Of a DNA stretch of 64,000 bases, positions 37,772 through 47,607 are shown in pieces (the first letter of the stretch is position 1; every line of letters starts with the position of its first letter). A model generated the notes under the pieces. That model did no database searches. It was not told where the DNA came from and was given only the letters and a program-made list of their open reading frames with translations. The position numbers and the translations under genes were made by a program. Source of the DNA: Lachnospiraceae bacterium 28-4. GTDB taxonomy: Bacteria > Bacillota > Clostridia > Lachnospirales > Lachnospiraceae. The DNA is taken from contig KE159598.1 in NCBI GenBank assembly GCA_000403275.2, forward strand, positions 1,003,340 through 1,067,339, given 5' to 3'.

Positions 37772-39279
37772 AGTGGATGAAAAGATTGCTCTACAGCATA
37801 TTGGCGTTATTGTCTCTGGTCAGCATATTTATCATTTTATGCGCCTTTTGGCCGGGGCTGGCGGACAGGGCGTCCGACTTCCTTTATTCCCGCCTTGGAA
37901 AAGAAGAACCGGTGTATATGGAGGAAACGGAACCGGATTTATTGCCTGAGGCCGGAACGGATATGGATCTTGTGGAAACGGATGAGGACACAGAGGCGGG
38001 GCAAAGCGGGGGAAATGGCATGGAACCGGAGCAGGAGGGAAACAAAACCTCCGGGTATGTAGCGCCAGAACGGGAAGAAATCCATACGCCCGAAGAAGTG
38101 GCCGGGAGAAGCGGTTACATTCCGGTGCAGGAAAACGCCGAAGAGATCAACGAAGAAGAGGCGGAGGAACTTCGGAAAAAATATACTTATGGCGAGACGG
38201 GGGAAGGGTTAAGCTTTGATACGGAGTTCTACCCTTATTATGGGATGCTGTCCGAAACGGAACAGTCCATATACCGGCAGATCTACGCCAACGCAGGAGC
38301 GGTAAACAGGATTTTTAATCCGGTGGAACCGGTGACGCAAAGAGAACTGCGCAATTCTTTTATCGCGGTAGTAAACGACCATCCGGAATTATTCTGGCTG
38401 GATTCGGCGTATGAGGCAAAATTTGCCAGAAGCGGCGGATGTGCTGAAATTTCTCTACAGTTCAATGATTTGGTGGACGATCTGGATGCCGCAAAAGGGA
38501 CATTTCAGAGCGCGGCCGAGGAAATTCTGGCAGGTGCGCGGAACCAGGGCAGCGATTATGAAAAGGAATTGTATGTGCATAATGCATTGCTTGACCGGAT
38601 AGAATATGATCTTCAGGCACCGCTGAACCAGAGCGCATACAGCGCATTGGCGAACGGACGGACCGTATGCGCCGGTTATGCGAGAAGCATGCAGTATTTA
38701 ATGACGCAGTTAGGGGTTCCCTGCTATTATTGTACAGGTTTTGCTGGGGAGAACCATGCATGGAATATCATACGCCTGGAGGATGAATATTATAATGCGG
38801 ATGCTACCTGGGACGATACGGATCCCAATACATACCGTTATTTGAACAGAACGGACCAGGAGTTCTCGCTTACCCATAAAAGGGAAGACCTTTCAGTGTA
38901 CCTGCCGCCATGCAACGGAACAAAATATAGCGGTCCGGAAGAGGAGGAAATACGGGAGGATAAACCGGAAGACAACAGAAGGAGCATGGAGGACGCCGGT
39001 TTTTCTGAAGAAGATGTAATATCCGGTATGGAGGAATATTATGAAGATTGTTATAATAAGATCATGACTGCCGGAAATCCGGCGGAGTTTGAAAGTGTTG
39101 TGGACAGTGAAGAACTCTGGCTGCGGTGTTACCGGGCATATGAGGACGAAAGCTATTCAGCGGAATATATGAACAGGGTATTGGAAGAACTGCAGGCCGG
39201 GGGATGCGAGGTAGATATCGAGGCGGAAAGCCTGAGAGACGGAAGAGTCCTGCTGCATCACAGAATACGCTTTTTTTAG
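37768..39279 (+). CDS. Membrane-anchored transglutaminase-like protein
   Basis: This 503-residue protein has an N-terminal membrane helix (about residues 7-28), an acidic low-complexity linker (about 45-130) and a transglutaminase-like domain outside the membrane. The Cys-His-Asp triad is seen in TVCAGYARSM, GENHAWNII and NADATWDDT. These domains act as proteases or cross-linkers at the cell surface. A C-terminal region of about 110 residues is not recognised. Coupled to rsuA. Confidence 0.85.
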   Translation: MKWMKRLLYSILALLSLVSIFIILCAFWPGLADRASDFLYSRLGKEEPVYMEETEPDLLPEAGTDMDLVETDEDTEAGQSGGNGMEPEQEGNKTSGYVAPEREEIHTPEEVAGRSGYIPVQENAEEINEEEAEELRKKYTYGETGEGLSFDTEFYPYYGMLSETEQSIYRQIYANAGAVNRIFNPVEPVTQRELRNSFIAVVNDHPELFWLDSAYEAKFARSGGCAEISLQFNDLVDDLDAAKGTFQSAAEEILAGARNQGSDYEKELYVHNALLDRIEYDLQAPLNQSAYSALANGRTVCAGYARSMQYLMTQLGVPCYYCTGFAGENHAWNIIRLEDEYYNADATWDDTDPNTYRYLNRTDQEFSLTHKREDLSVYLPPCNGTKYSGPEEEEIREDKPEDNRRSMEDAGFSEEDVISGMEEYYEDCYNKIMTAGNPAEFESVVDSEELWLRCYRAYEDESYSAEYMNRVLEELQAGGCEVDIEAESLRDGRVLLHHRIRFF

Positions 39280-39304
39280 AACAGGAGATAGAAGGAGATA
39301 AAGG

Positions 39305-40903
39305 ATGGAAAGTATTTTAAAAAACAAATATTATCTGTACCTGACGGAGTTCTTTGCAGGAATGTCGGTCATGGCGGTAGAACTGGGAGCGAGCCGTCTG
39401 CTCGCGCCCTATTTCAGTTCTTCGCAGATTGTATGGACAATTATTATCGGAACGATTATGATCGCGATGGCTTTGGGAAACATTTGGGGCGGCAGGAGCG
39501 CGGACAAGAATCCCAATCCCGATAAACTGTATATGCGGCTGATCGTGGCGGCCTTGTGGATCGCCGCCATTCCGGTAGTGGGAAAATATATTATTCTTGG
39601 TATTTCCGCAGTTCTGATCGTGAGCATAAATAATAATTTCCTGATTCTGGCAGGTTTTGCGGCGTGTATGGTGATCTTTGTGTTTCCGCTGTTTCTGCTC
39701 GGAACAGTTACGCCCTCATTGGCAAGGTATACGGTGGACAGTCTGGATGACAGCGGAAAAACCGTTGGAACCTTGGGAGCGTTCAACACGATCGGAAGCA
39801 TTATCGGCACGTTTCTGCCCACGTTTGTAACGATTCCCGCCGTTGGGACGGCTGTTACCTTTCTTATTTTCTCCGGCATACTGCTTTTGCTCGGCCTTGT
39901 TTATTTTATTAGCAAAAAGGCCAGGAAGGGAGTATGCGCCATGGCAGTGCTTGTTTTTATTTTATGTGGAATTTTCGGGCATTCCGGCAGTTTCGCCTTT
40001 TGGGAAAACAGTCTGCTTTATGAAGGGGAGTCCATCTATAATTATTTGCAGGTAAAGGAAACAGACGACAGCGTGATTCTCTCCACCAATGTACTGTTCG
40101 GCGTGCAGTCTATCATGAAAAAAGGGGATTCCCTGACAGGGATGTATTATGATTATGCCCTTGCCGCTCCGGTAATGGCAGGGGTGAATCAGAAGGAAAA
40201 CGCCGATATCCTTGTATTGGGGATGGGAACAGGAACCTATGCGAAACAATGTATGGACTATTTTGGAAACACATCCGTGGAAGGCGTGGAAATCGACCAG
40301 AAGATAACGGATCTGGCAGAAATGTACTTTGCCCTGCCGGATACGATCGAAGTAACCACTTATGACGGAAGGGCCTATTTGCAGACGGTGGATAAGAAAT
40401 ATGACGTAATTATGGTAGATGCCTATCAGGATATTACGATTCCTTTTCAGATGTCTTCCGTGGAATTTTTCCGGATGGTAAAGGAACATTTGAAAGAGGA
40501 CGGCGTCATGGTGGTAAATATGAATATGCATTCGGAAGAGAAAGGAAATATTAACGAATATCTTTCCGATACGATAGCCAGTGTATTTGACCAGGTATAT
40601 ACGGTAGATGTAAAAGGATCTACAAACAGGGAACTTTTTGCCTCCGCGGGCAGCGCCGGCATAGTGGAAAAGCTGGAAGAAAATACAGGAGCTCTGGAGA
40701 GCGGCAAGCTGGCGGATATGATGGGGAGAGTTTCCGACGGATTAGTCAAATATGAAGGCGGTGAACTTCTTCTGACAGACGACAGGGCTCCCGTGGAGCT
40801 TCTTGGCATGGGCGTAATCGATGCTCTGATCCGGGACGAGATCGGATATTATAAGAAGATATTCCGGGAAGAAGGCATAGAAGGCATTTTAAACTCCATG
40901 TAA
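39305..40903 (+). CDS. Membrane-fused spermidine synthase-like protein
   Basis: This 532-residue protein has about seven membrane helices (residues about 10-240) fused to a Rossmann methyltransferase-like domain of the spermidine synthase family, with ILVLGMGTGTYAKQ (nucleotide loop), GVEIDQKI and VDAYQDITIPFQ. The usual aminopropyl-transfer residues are not all obvious, so polyamine synthesis is not assured. GGAGATAAAGG precedes the start. It follows the transglutaminase by 25 nt; the two may be one unit. Confidence 0.83.
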   Translation: MESILKNKYYLYLTEFFAGMSVMAVELGASRLLAPYFSSSQIVWTIIIGTIMIAMALGNIWGGRSADKNPNPDKLYMRLIVAALWIAAIPVVGKYIILGISAVLIVSINNNFLILAGFAACMVIFVFPLFLLGTVTPSLARYTVDSLDDSGKTVGTLGAFNTIGSIIGTFLPTFVTIPAVGTAVTFLIFSGILLLLGLVYFISKKARKGVCAMAVLVFILCGIFGHSGSFAFWENSLLYEGESIYNYLQVKETDDSVILSTNVLFGVQSIMKKGDSLTGMYYDYALAAPVMAGVNQKENADILVLGMGTGTYAKQCMDYFGNTSVEGVEIDQKITDLAEMYFALPDTIEVTTYDGRAYLQTVDKKYDVIMVDAYQDITIPFQMSSVEFFRMVKEHLKEDGVMVVNMNMHSEEKGNINEYLSDTIASVFDQVYTVDVKGSTNRELFASAGSAGIVEKLEENTGALESGKLADMMGRVSDGLVKYEGGELLLTDDRAPVELLGMGVIDALIRDEIGYYKKIFREEGIEGILNSM

Positions 40904-40956
40904 GGCATCTGTATGGGAAATATGCTTTTTGATCGCTTCAAAGCAGGAGGAAACAT

Positions 40957-41091
40957 ATGGGGACTTTAATTGTTGGCTTGTTAATTATAGGTGCTGTAGC
41001 TCTGGCAATAAGGAGCATGGCCAGGGATAAAAAAAACGGAAAATCGATGCACTGCGGCGGCGATTGCGGACGCTGCGGCGGATGCCATTAA
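40957..41091 (+). CDS. FeoB-associated Cys-rich small membrane protein
   Basis: This 44-residue protein has one N-terminal helix (residues 2-19), a basic stretch, then a Cys/Gly tail, HCGGDCGRCGGCH. This matches the short FeoB-associated family that usually accompanies ferrous-iron transporters. No feoA or feoB lies in the window, so here it is an orphan. CAGGAGG lies 7 nt upstream. Confidence 0.85.
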   Translation: MGTLIVGLLIIGAVALAIRSMARDKKNGKSMHCGGDCGRCGGCH

Positions 41092-41127
41092 AAACATGGC
41101 TTTCAAGGCGGCAGAAAGGGAAAGGGC

Positions 41128-42564
41128 CTAACGGCGCTTCCATACGCTGCTGGGCTGGGCCTTGGCAGCGGGGTAACGGAATAAAAGGGTTCGCAGAGCC
41201 TTCCAGTTGAAAGGCCATAGGGGCCAGAAATAACTCATGCCGCCGAAGACAGGCGTCGTCAGGACGGAGTACAGGACGAGAAAAAGGCTCACGGAAAATC
41301 CCCAGACACCAAAAAGGGCGGTACATATGACGAGGAAGAGTCGGTAGACCCGAATGCCGTCGCTGAATTCGATGCTGGCAAGGGATAAACTTGTCAGCAA
41401 GGTAACGGCGGCATAGAACAAAATTTCTACCGAAGCCCAGTTCAGCTCTACGGCGATATCGCCGATAATGAGTCCCCCGATAACGGACAAGGAGCCGGAA
41501 AACCTGCTGGAACTGACGGAGGCGGAATATTTGAACAAATCCAGAAGAAACTCCACGGCCATGACATAGAAAATAATGGTAGGGCCAGGGAGCGCTTCCG
41601 TGGACAAAAGCCCCCACTTTTCTGAAAATTGTGGGAAATATGCCGTCAGCAGAAGAAAAAGAGGCATCAATATCAGACTGACCGGTATACAAAGGAAGCG
41701 GACCAGACGGAAATAGGTACCCACTACAGGACTTTTATAATAATCTTCCGGGCTTTGGGTGAACTGGAAGATGGTACAGGGCAGTATCAGCACGGAAGGA
41801 GAGTTGTCTACGATAACGGCGATATGTCCTTCCGCTAGAAAGCTGCAGGCCACATCGGGGCGTTCGGTATAATGCATGCAGGGAAGGGGATGGAACCAGC
41901 GCTTTTTTACAAGCAGTTCTTCCAGGCTTTTGGTTCCCATCGTCAAAGAGGTTGCGGATAAACCGGCCATCGCCCGCTTCAAGTCCGCCAGAAGTTCCCG
42001 GCTGGCAAGACCCTCCATATAGGCAAGGGCTACGTCCGTTTTACTTTCCTCCCCTGCGGAAAGGATCTCAAAGGTCAGCTTTGGAGAACGGATGCGGCGG
42101 CGGATCAGATTGGCATTGAAAAGCAAGGTTTCCACAAATCCGTCTCTTGCGCCCAGGGTGACCCGTTCGGTGTCCGGTTCGCCGACGCTTCTGGCCGGAT
42201 AAGTACGCACATCGATAATGATGGCCTGGGTAAAGCCGTCAATAAAAAGAACGGAGGGGCCGCTTAAGACGTTTCGGGTAATTTCTTCCCAGCTATCACA
42301 AAGGGATGCCTGTGCATAGCCGATCTTGGCATTCAGATAGCGGCTGATATCTTCTATTTTATGATCTTTCATATACAGCGGATTTTGAAGATCCGAAAAA
42401 ATCTGTTGTAACAACTCTACACGGCAAAAACCGTTGATGCCGATCCAATATCCCCTCGTGTCCCCTAAGAACAGATCTCTGGTTATAATATCAAAGCTTT
42501 GGGGAATGGGGAAAATGGATTTTAAATGTCGGATATTATCATCAAGATGGTTGGAAAGCTGCAT
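41128..42564 (-). CDS. GerA/SpoVAF family spore germination protein
   Basis: This 478-residue protein has the GerA-A layout: a large N-terminal soluble region (about 1-280), the SPVVGTYFRLVRFL signature, then four to five membrane helices. Such proteins are part of germinant receptors or of the SpoVA channel complex in the spore inner membrane. It stands alone, without gerB or gerC partners, which favours a SpoVAF-like role. GAGGA lies 8 nt before the start. The 201-nt gap upstream, to the next gene, shows no certain promoter. Confidence 0.87.
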   Translation of the reverse strand: MQLSNHLDDNIRHLKSIFPIPQSFDIITRDLFLGDTRGYWIGINGFCRVELLQQIFSDLQNPLYMKDHKIEDISRYLNAKIGYAQASLCDSWEEITRNVLSGPSVLFIDGFTQAIIIDVRTYPARSVGEPDTERVTLGARDGFVETLLFNANLIRRRIRSPKLTFEILSAGEESKTDVALAYMEGLASRELLADLKRAMAGLSATSLTMGTKSLEELLVKKRWFHPLPCMHYTERPDVACSFLAEGHIAVIVDNSPSVLILPCTIFQFTQSPEDYYKSPVVGTYFRLVRFLCIPVSLILMPLFLLLTAYFPQFSEKWGLLSTEALPGPTIIFYVMAVEFLLDLFKYSASVSSSRFSGSLSVIGGLIIGDIAVELNWASVEILFYAAVTLLTSLSLASIEFSDGIRVYRLFLVICTALFGVWGFSVSLFLVLYSVLTTPVFGGMSYFWPLWPFNWKALRTLLFRYPAAKAQPSSVWKRR

Positions 42565-42765
42565 GTCCTGTCCTCTTTTCTGGAAAATTTGCCTGAAAAT
42601 TATTTTATGTAGTTTTTGGGAAGATTATTAAGATTTTTTTAAAAATATTGAGTTATCGATAAAATTGTGATACGTTTAGAAAAGAAAAACTGTAAAACAT
42701 AAGACAAAAAACGTGCCGGGAAGCAGAACAGAAAAAAAGGGCTGCGGCGCGGGATGGGAGAACGG

Positions 42766-43929
42766 ATGAAAAACAGATTATATTATATTTTATTTCTTTT
42801 ATATGCGGTCGTCATTGCCTTTGTGCTGTACCTGAACGGCGTCTTTACGGGAGGAGAGGTTTCTCTGGTAAACCTTGCGATTAATATCGGTTTTCTGATT
42901 ATTATAGGAGTGCTGTTTCTGATATCGTCGATCAGCTTTGGGAGACTCAATGCGGTGACCGATGAATTGATGGATTTTACGGACAGGCTTCAGAAAGAAT
43001 ATAAAGAGGCAAACGGAAGAAACCTTTGGAGTAATTATAAAGACAGAAGCAACGCCTTTGAAAATGAAGAACTAAGAACGGCATTTAATAAATACCGTTT
43101 ACGCATCAAGAGCCTCAGAACGAAAAGAGGCATTTCACAATCCTGCGATTTGGAGGAATATATCAACGATGACCTTCTGGACAGAGTGGGAATGAATTTT
43201 TTCAATTCTGGTATATCGGGTACGCTGACAGGGCTGGGCATTCTTGGCACATTCCTCGGCCTTTCCATGGGACTCGGATCTTTTAACGGCAATGATATTT
43301 TTACGATTTCCGATAATGTGGGAACCTTGCTGTCCGGCATGAAGGTGGCGTTTCATACGTCGGTATATGGTATTTTCTTTTCCCTCGTATTTAATATCAT
43401 ATACCGGAGCATAATGTCAGATGCTTATGAAAAGCTGGAAGAGTTTTTATGCATGTTCCGCCAGACGGCACTGCCGCAGACGGCGAAAGAAGATGAAAGC
43501 TCGGCGGCGATGGTCGTATATCAGGCCGGAATCTCCGGCGCGCTTAAGCAGATGCTCGAGATTATGAAGGGGGATTCCGCAGAGCAGACGGCAGGAGTGG
43601 AACGAATTGTGGATAAATTCACCGGACAGATGCAGACGGCTCTGAATGCGGACTTTCAGAAGCTGGGAAGTACACTGAAAGCCGCGGGAGAAGCACAGGC
43701 GGTCAGCGCGGCGAATGCGAAGGAACTAATCGAGGCAGTTACCGCTTTGGTAGAAGTAAACCGCAATGTGCAGTCAGCGCTTGCCAAGGTGATGGACAGA
43801 CAGGAAAAATTTGCGGGGGAATTGAGGGAACAAAAAGAAAAACTGGCAAATACTTGCAGCGAGATGAGCGATGAGATTACGAGCCAGCTTTATGCTTTCG
43901 ACCAAATGAGGAGTTTATATGAAGAATAG
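42766..43929 (+). CDS. MotA/TolQ/ExbB-like ion-channel protein (ZorA-like)
   Basis: This 387-residue protein has four membrane helices (about 5-27, 34-56, 148-170, 190-212) and a long cytoplasmic helical tail of about 175 residues. The third and fourth helices carry SGTLTGLGILGTFLG and GMKVAFHTSVYGIFFS, the pattern of MotA-type stators and of ZorA in Zorya defence. With the MotB-like partner it would form a proton- or sodium-driven rotary complex. ATG 42766 has GGGAG 5 nt upstream; ATG 42754 lies on that site. No zorC, zorD or zorE gene follows, so a defence role is only possible. Confidence 0.82.
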   Translation: MKNRLYYILFLLYAVVIAFVLYLNGVFTGGEVSLVNLAINIGFLIIIGVLFLISSISFGRLNAVTDELMDFTDRLQKEYKEANGRNLWSNYKDRSNAFENEELRTAFNKYRLRIKSLRTKRGISQSCDLEEYINDDLLDRVGMNFFNSGISGTLTGLGILGTFLGLSMGLGSFNGNDIFTISDNVGTLLSGMKVAFHTSVYGIFFSLVFNIIYRSIMSDAYEKLEEFLCMFRQTALPQTAKEDESSAAMVVYQAGISGALKQMLEIMKGDSAEQTAGVERIVDKFTGQMQTALNADFQKLGSTLKAAGEAQAVSAANAKELIEAVTALVEVNRNVQSALAKVMDRQEKFAGELREQKEKLANTCSEMSDEITSQLYAFDQMRSLYEE

Positions 43930-44842
43930 ACGAAAAAACAGGGAAGCTTTTGCGGAACATAGCTATTGGCAGTCCTATTCGGATATGATGGCGGCCTTGC
44001 TGTTAATTTTCATTTTAATCATAGCCATTACTCTTGCCGTTTATAAACAGAAAACGACGGATCTGGATCAGACGCGCCTGGAACTGGATACGGCGCAGTC
44101 GCAGCTGGAGTCCGTCATAACAGACCTGGAGAACTCCAAAGCGGAGATTGAGCGCTCCAACAAGGAACTGGCTTCCTCCCTTGCGGAGCTGCAACAGGCA
44201 TATGAAAAGGCAGCTTTGACGGAAGAAGAGTTGAACAAAGCGTATTTGGAAATCGAAAATGCAAGGCAGGAATTGGCAACTACAAAAAGTGAACTTCAGG
44301 ATATTGTCGGTATCCGCACGGATATTATCGGGGCATTGCAGGATACCTTCCACAATTCCAGCATGAAGGTGGATGCCCAGACAGGCTCCATTACCTTTTC
44401 CTCCGACGTACTGTTCCGGTATAACAGCGCTACCCTGACTGCGGACAGTAAGGAAACTTTGAAGGAAATTATTCCGATGTACCTCGATGTGCTGCTGCAG
44501 GATCAGTTCCGGGGATATATTGCGGAAATCATTATTGAAGGGCATACGGATACGGACGGAGGCTACCAGAGCAATATGGAATTATCCTATGCGCGCGCCA
44601 ATGCCGTAGCGGATTTCTGCCTGAATAAAAAGAACGGACTGAGCGAAGATAAGATCGAACAGCTGCAACAGATTCTTACCGTGAACGGAAAGTCATGGAG
44701 CAATCCGGTCTATAAGGAAGATGGGGACGGAAACCGGACAGAAACGGTGGATATGGCGTCTTCCAGGCGGGTAGAGATCAAGTTCCGGCTAAAAGAAGAT
44801 GAAATGATAGAAAAAATTTCAGGGATATTATCCGCAGAATGA
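43919..44842 (+). CDS. MotB/OmpA-like peptidoglycan-binding partner (ZorB-like)
   Basis: This 307-residue protein has one membrane helix (about residues 23-42) preceded by YWQSYSDMMAALL, in which Asp 22 is the likely ion-carrying residue. A coiled coil of about 90 residues (45-135) outside the membrane leads to an OmpA-type peptidoglycan-binding domain (about 150-300) with EGHTDTDGGYQSNMELSYAR. It overlaps the MotA-like gene by 11 nt, so the two are made together. The long extracytoplasmic coiled coil is unlike flagellar MotB. Confidence 0.85.
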   Translation: MKNRRKNREAFAEHSYWQSYSDMMAALLLIFILIIAITLAVYKQKTTDLDQTRLELDTAQSQLESVITDLENSKAEIERSNKELASSLAELQQAYEKAALTEEELNKAYLEIENARQELATTKSELQDIVGIRTDIIGALQDTFHNSSMKVDAQTGSITFSSDVLFRYNSATLTADSKETLKEIIPMYLDVLLQDQFRGYIAEIIIEGHTDTDGGYQSNMELSYARANAVADFCLNKKNGLSEDKIEQLQQILTVNGKSWSNPVYKEDGDGNRTETVDMASSRRVEIKFRLKEDEMIEKISGILSAE

Positions 44843-44852
44843 CGAAGAAAGG

Positions 44853-44892
44853 TCAGGCATCCGAAAATAGCTTTCGGTGCCTGATTTTTTTC
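44853..44892 (+). terminator. Terminator after the MotAB-like pair
   Basis: TCAGGCA-CCGAAA (44853-44866, one bulged T) pairs with TTTCGG-TGCCTGA (44872-44884) and is followed by a long T run. It isolates the pair from the next genes. Confidence 0.9.
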
Positions 44893-45001
44893 CTGCTTGA
44901 TTTATATCTATGATTTTATTTTTAGTTGTGGTAAGATATACGGAGTGAAATACTGAAAAATGAACGATAGGCATAATGGAAAGAGGAAAGGTTAGAAAAA
45001 T

Positions 45002-45673
45002 ATGCTTGAAAAGATAGATGCGGTTATTTTTGATCTGGATGGTTCACTGGTGGACTCCATGTGGATATGGGCGCAGATTGATTTAGAATATCTTGGGAAA
45101 TTCGGCATCGCCCTGCCGGAAAGCCTGCAAGCAGATATTGAGGGAATGAGTTTCAGCGAGACGGCGGGGTATTTTAAGAACCGCTTCGGGCTTGCCGATT
45201 CCGTTGAGAAGATCAAAGAGGACTGGAACGTTATGGCATGGGATAAGTATAGTTATGAAGTGCCGTTAAAAGAAGGGGTATTTGATTTTTTAGAAGTTTG
45301 CAGGGAGAGAGGAATCGCTCTCGGGATCGCCACCAGCAATTCCAGGGAATTAGTGGAAAGAATCGTATCGGTGCATGGACTGGAGAAGCATTTTTCCTGC
45401 ATTATGACAGGCTGCGATGTGGCGAAGGGGAAACCGGCACCGGATATTTATCTGGCGGTGGCGGAGGAATTGGGAGTGGAGCCGGAGCGCTGCCTCGTAT
45501 TTGAGGATATTATTCCCGGCATTTTGGCGGGGAAGGCGGCGGGGATGAAAGTATGCGCCGTAGAAGACCTATATTCCATCTCCCAAAAGGAAGAGAAAGC
45601 GGCGGCAGCCGATTATTATATTGCAGACTTTATTCAAATGCCTGACGATTGCAAAAGGAAACTGATATTATGA
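45002..45673 (+). CDS. HAD-superfamily hydrolase, beta-phosphoglucomutase type
   Basis: This 223-residue phosphatase or mutase has motif [11 protein letters not shown], motif II IATSNS, the Lys in GKPAPDIYL and motif [10 protein letters not shown]. The helical cap lies at about residues 15-85. The substrate cannot be told from the sequence. Its stop overlaps the next start as ATGA. Confidence 0.9.
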   Translation: MLEKIDAVIFDLDGSLVDSMWIWAQIDLEYLGKFGIALPESLQADIEGMSFSETAGYFKNRFGLADSVEKIKEDWNVMAWDKYSYEVPLKEGVFDFLEVCRERGIALGIATSNSRELVERIVSVHGLEKHFSCIMTGCDVAKGKPAPDIYLAVAEELGVEPERCLVFEDIIPGILAGKAAGMKVCAVEDLYSISQKEEKAAAADYYIADFIQMPDDCKRKLIL

Positions 45674-47574
45674 ACGGATTTTTACCTGTATCGAAAGAAG
45701 AACTGACAGAAAGGGGGATTCACCAGCTGGATTTTGTTTACGTAACGGGAGACGCTTACGTGGATCATCCTTCTTTTGGCACGGCCATTATAAGCCGAGT
45801 GTTGGAGGCGAATGGATATACGGTGGGAATCATCCCGCAGCCCGACTGGAAAGATGAAAGAAGCGTGACGGTTCTGGGAAGGCCAAGGCTTGCTTTTCTC
45901 GTATCGGCCGGCAACATGGATTCTATGGTGAACCACTATTTCGTATCGAAAAAGCGCCGGCCGGGCGACGCCTATACGCCGGGAGGAGAGGCGGGGAAGC
46001 GGCCGGATCACGCGGTGGCGGTATACGGGAATCTGATCCGCCGTTCTTATAAAGATGTGCCGGTGATTATTGGCGGAGTGGAAGCCAGCCTCCGCCGTCT
46101 GGCTCATTATGACTATTGGTCGGACAGCTTTAAGCGCTCCGTGCTGCTGGACTCCCAGGCGGATCTGATCTCTTATGGAATGGGAGAACGGTCTATTGTG
46201 GAAATAGCGGATGCTTTGAACAGCGGCATTGCGGTAAAAGATATTACTTTTATTGCCGGGACGGTATATAAGACAAAAGATATTTCCGGCGTATATGAAA
46301 GCATTCTTCTGCCTTCTTATGAAGAAATGAGGGAAAAACCGGAGGCTTATGCGGACAGCTTCCGCCAGCAATACCAGAATACCGATCCGGTGAACGGAAA
46401 ATATTTGATAGAACCTTATCCGAACGGCGTTTATGTGGTGCAAAATCCGCCCGCCAGGCCGTTGACAACGGAAGAAATGGATGCGGTTTATGATTTGCCT
46501 TATCAGAGGGCGTATCATCCTTCTTATGAAGAAAAAGGAGGAGTCCCGGCGATTGCGGAAATCCAGTTTTCACTGATCAGCAACAGGGGATGTTTTGGAG
46601 GCTGCAATTTCTGCGCGCTTACTTTCCACCAGGGGAGAACGGTTCAGGTGAGGAGTCATGCTTCTATTATAAAAGAAGCGGAAAAAATGACAAAGGAACC
46701 GGGGTTTAAAGGCTATATTCATGATGTGGGAGGGCCGACTGCTAATTTCCGGCGTCCTTCCTGCGAAAAACAACTATCTATGGGAGTATGCAGGGAGAGA
46801 CAATGTCTGTTCCCGAAACCATGTAAAAATCTGACGGTGGATCACAGCGATTATTTGGAACTTTTGCGCAAACTGCGATCCATACCGGGCGTAAAAAAAG
46901 TATTTATCCGTTCGGGCATACGCTTTGATTATCTGATGGCTGATGCGGACGATGCTTTTTTCCGTGAATTGGTGGAACATCATGTGAGCGGGCAGCTCAA
47001 AGTGGCTCCGGAACATATTTCGGACGCAGTGCTTTCCAAAATGGGCAAGCCCTCCAACGATGTTTATGAAAAATTTGTCAGAAAATATCATATGATGAAT
47101 GAGCAAATAGGAAAAAAACAGTTTTTGGTTCCTTATCTGATGTCTTCCCATCCAGGTTCCACATTGGGGGAGGCGATAAAATTAGCAGAATATTTAAGAG
47201 ACCTTGGCTATATGCCGGAACAGGTACAGGATTTTTATCCGACTCCATCCACGGTATCTACGGTTATGTATTATACGGGGATCGACCCGGTCAGCGGCAA
47301 AAAAGTGTATGTATGCCGCAATCCCCACGAAAAGGCAATGCAGAGAGCGCTGATCCAATACAGGAACCCGAAGAACTATGACCTGGTGAGGGAAGCCTTG
47401 GCAAAAGCCGGAAGGGAAGATCTGGTCGGCTTTGATAAAAAGTGCCTGATCAGGCCGAGAAAGGGAGAGAAAGCGGGGAGCATAAGGGAAGAAAAGAAAG
47501 AGAGCAGGACGACGACAAACCGCAAGAAGGGAAAAAAGAAAACGATCAGAAATATTCATAAAAAGAAGAGTTAG
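45670..47574 (+). CDS. YgiQ family radical SAM protein
   Basis: This 634-residue protein has the radical SAM cluster motif CFGGCNFC near residue 310, preceded by an N-terminal domain typical of YgiQ ([18 protein letters not shown]) and followed by a basic tail rich in Lys and Arg. The reaction is unknown. ATG 45670 overlaps the HAD stop; a TTG at 45649 would extend it by seven residues without conservation. Confidence 0.93.
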   Translation: MNGFLPVSKEELTERGIHQLDFVYVTGDAYVDHPSFGTAIISRVLEANGYTVGIIPQPDWKDERSVTVLGRPRLAFLVSAGNMDSMVNHYFVSKKRRPGDAYTPGGEAGKRPDHAVAVYGNLIRRSYKDVPVIIGGVEASLRRLAHYDYWSDSFKRSVLLDSQADLISYGMGERSIVEIADALNSGIAVKDITFIAGTVYKTKDISGVYESILLPSYEEMREKPEAYADSFRQQYQNTDPVNGKYLIEPYPNGVYVVQNPPARPLTTEEMDAVYDLPYQRAYHPSYEEKGGVPAIAEIQFSLISNRGCFGGCNFCALTFHQGRTVQVRSHASIIKEAEKMTKEPGFKGYIHDVGGPTANFRRPSCEKQLSMGVCRERQCLFPKPCKNLTVDHSDYLELLRKLRSIPGVKKVFIRSGIRFDYLMADADDAFFRELVEHHVSGQLKVAPEHISDAVLSKMGKPSNDVYEKFVRKYHMMNEQIGKKQFLVPYLMSSHPGSTLGEAIKLAEYLRDLGYMPEQVQDFYPTPSTVSTVMYYTGIDPVSGKKVYVCRNPHEKAMQRALIQYRNPKNYDLVREALAKAGREDLVGFDKKCLIRPRKGEKAGSIREEKKESRTTTNRKKGKKKTIRNIHKKKS

Positions 47575-47607
47575 AATGGCCGCGGACGGGCGGCAAGGGG
47601 GGTGGGC

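Noticed and set aside
42766..44842. Complete Zorya defence system
   Set aside because: Only ZorA/ZorB-like genes are present; the next genes are a HAD phosphatase and YgiQ after a terminator.
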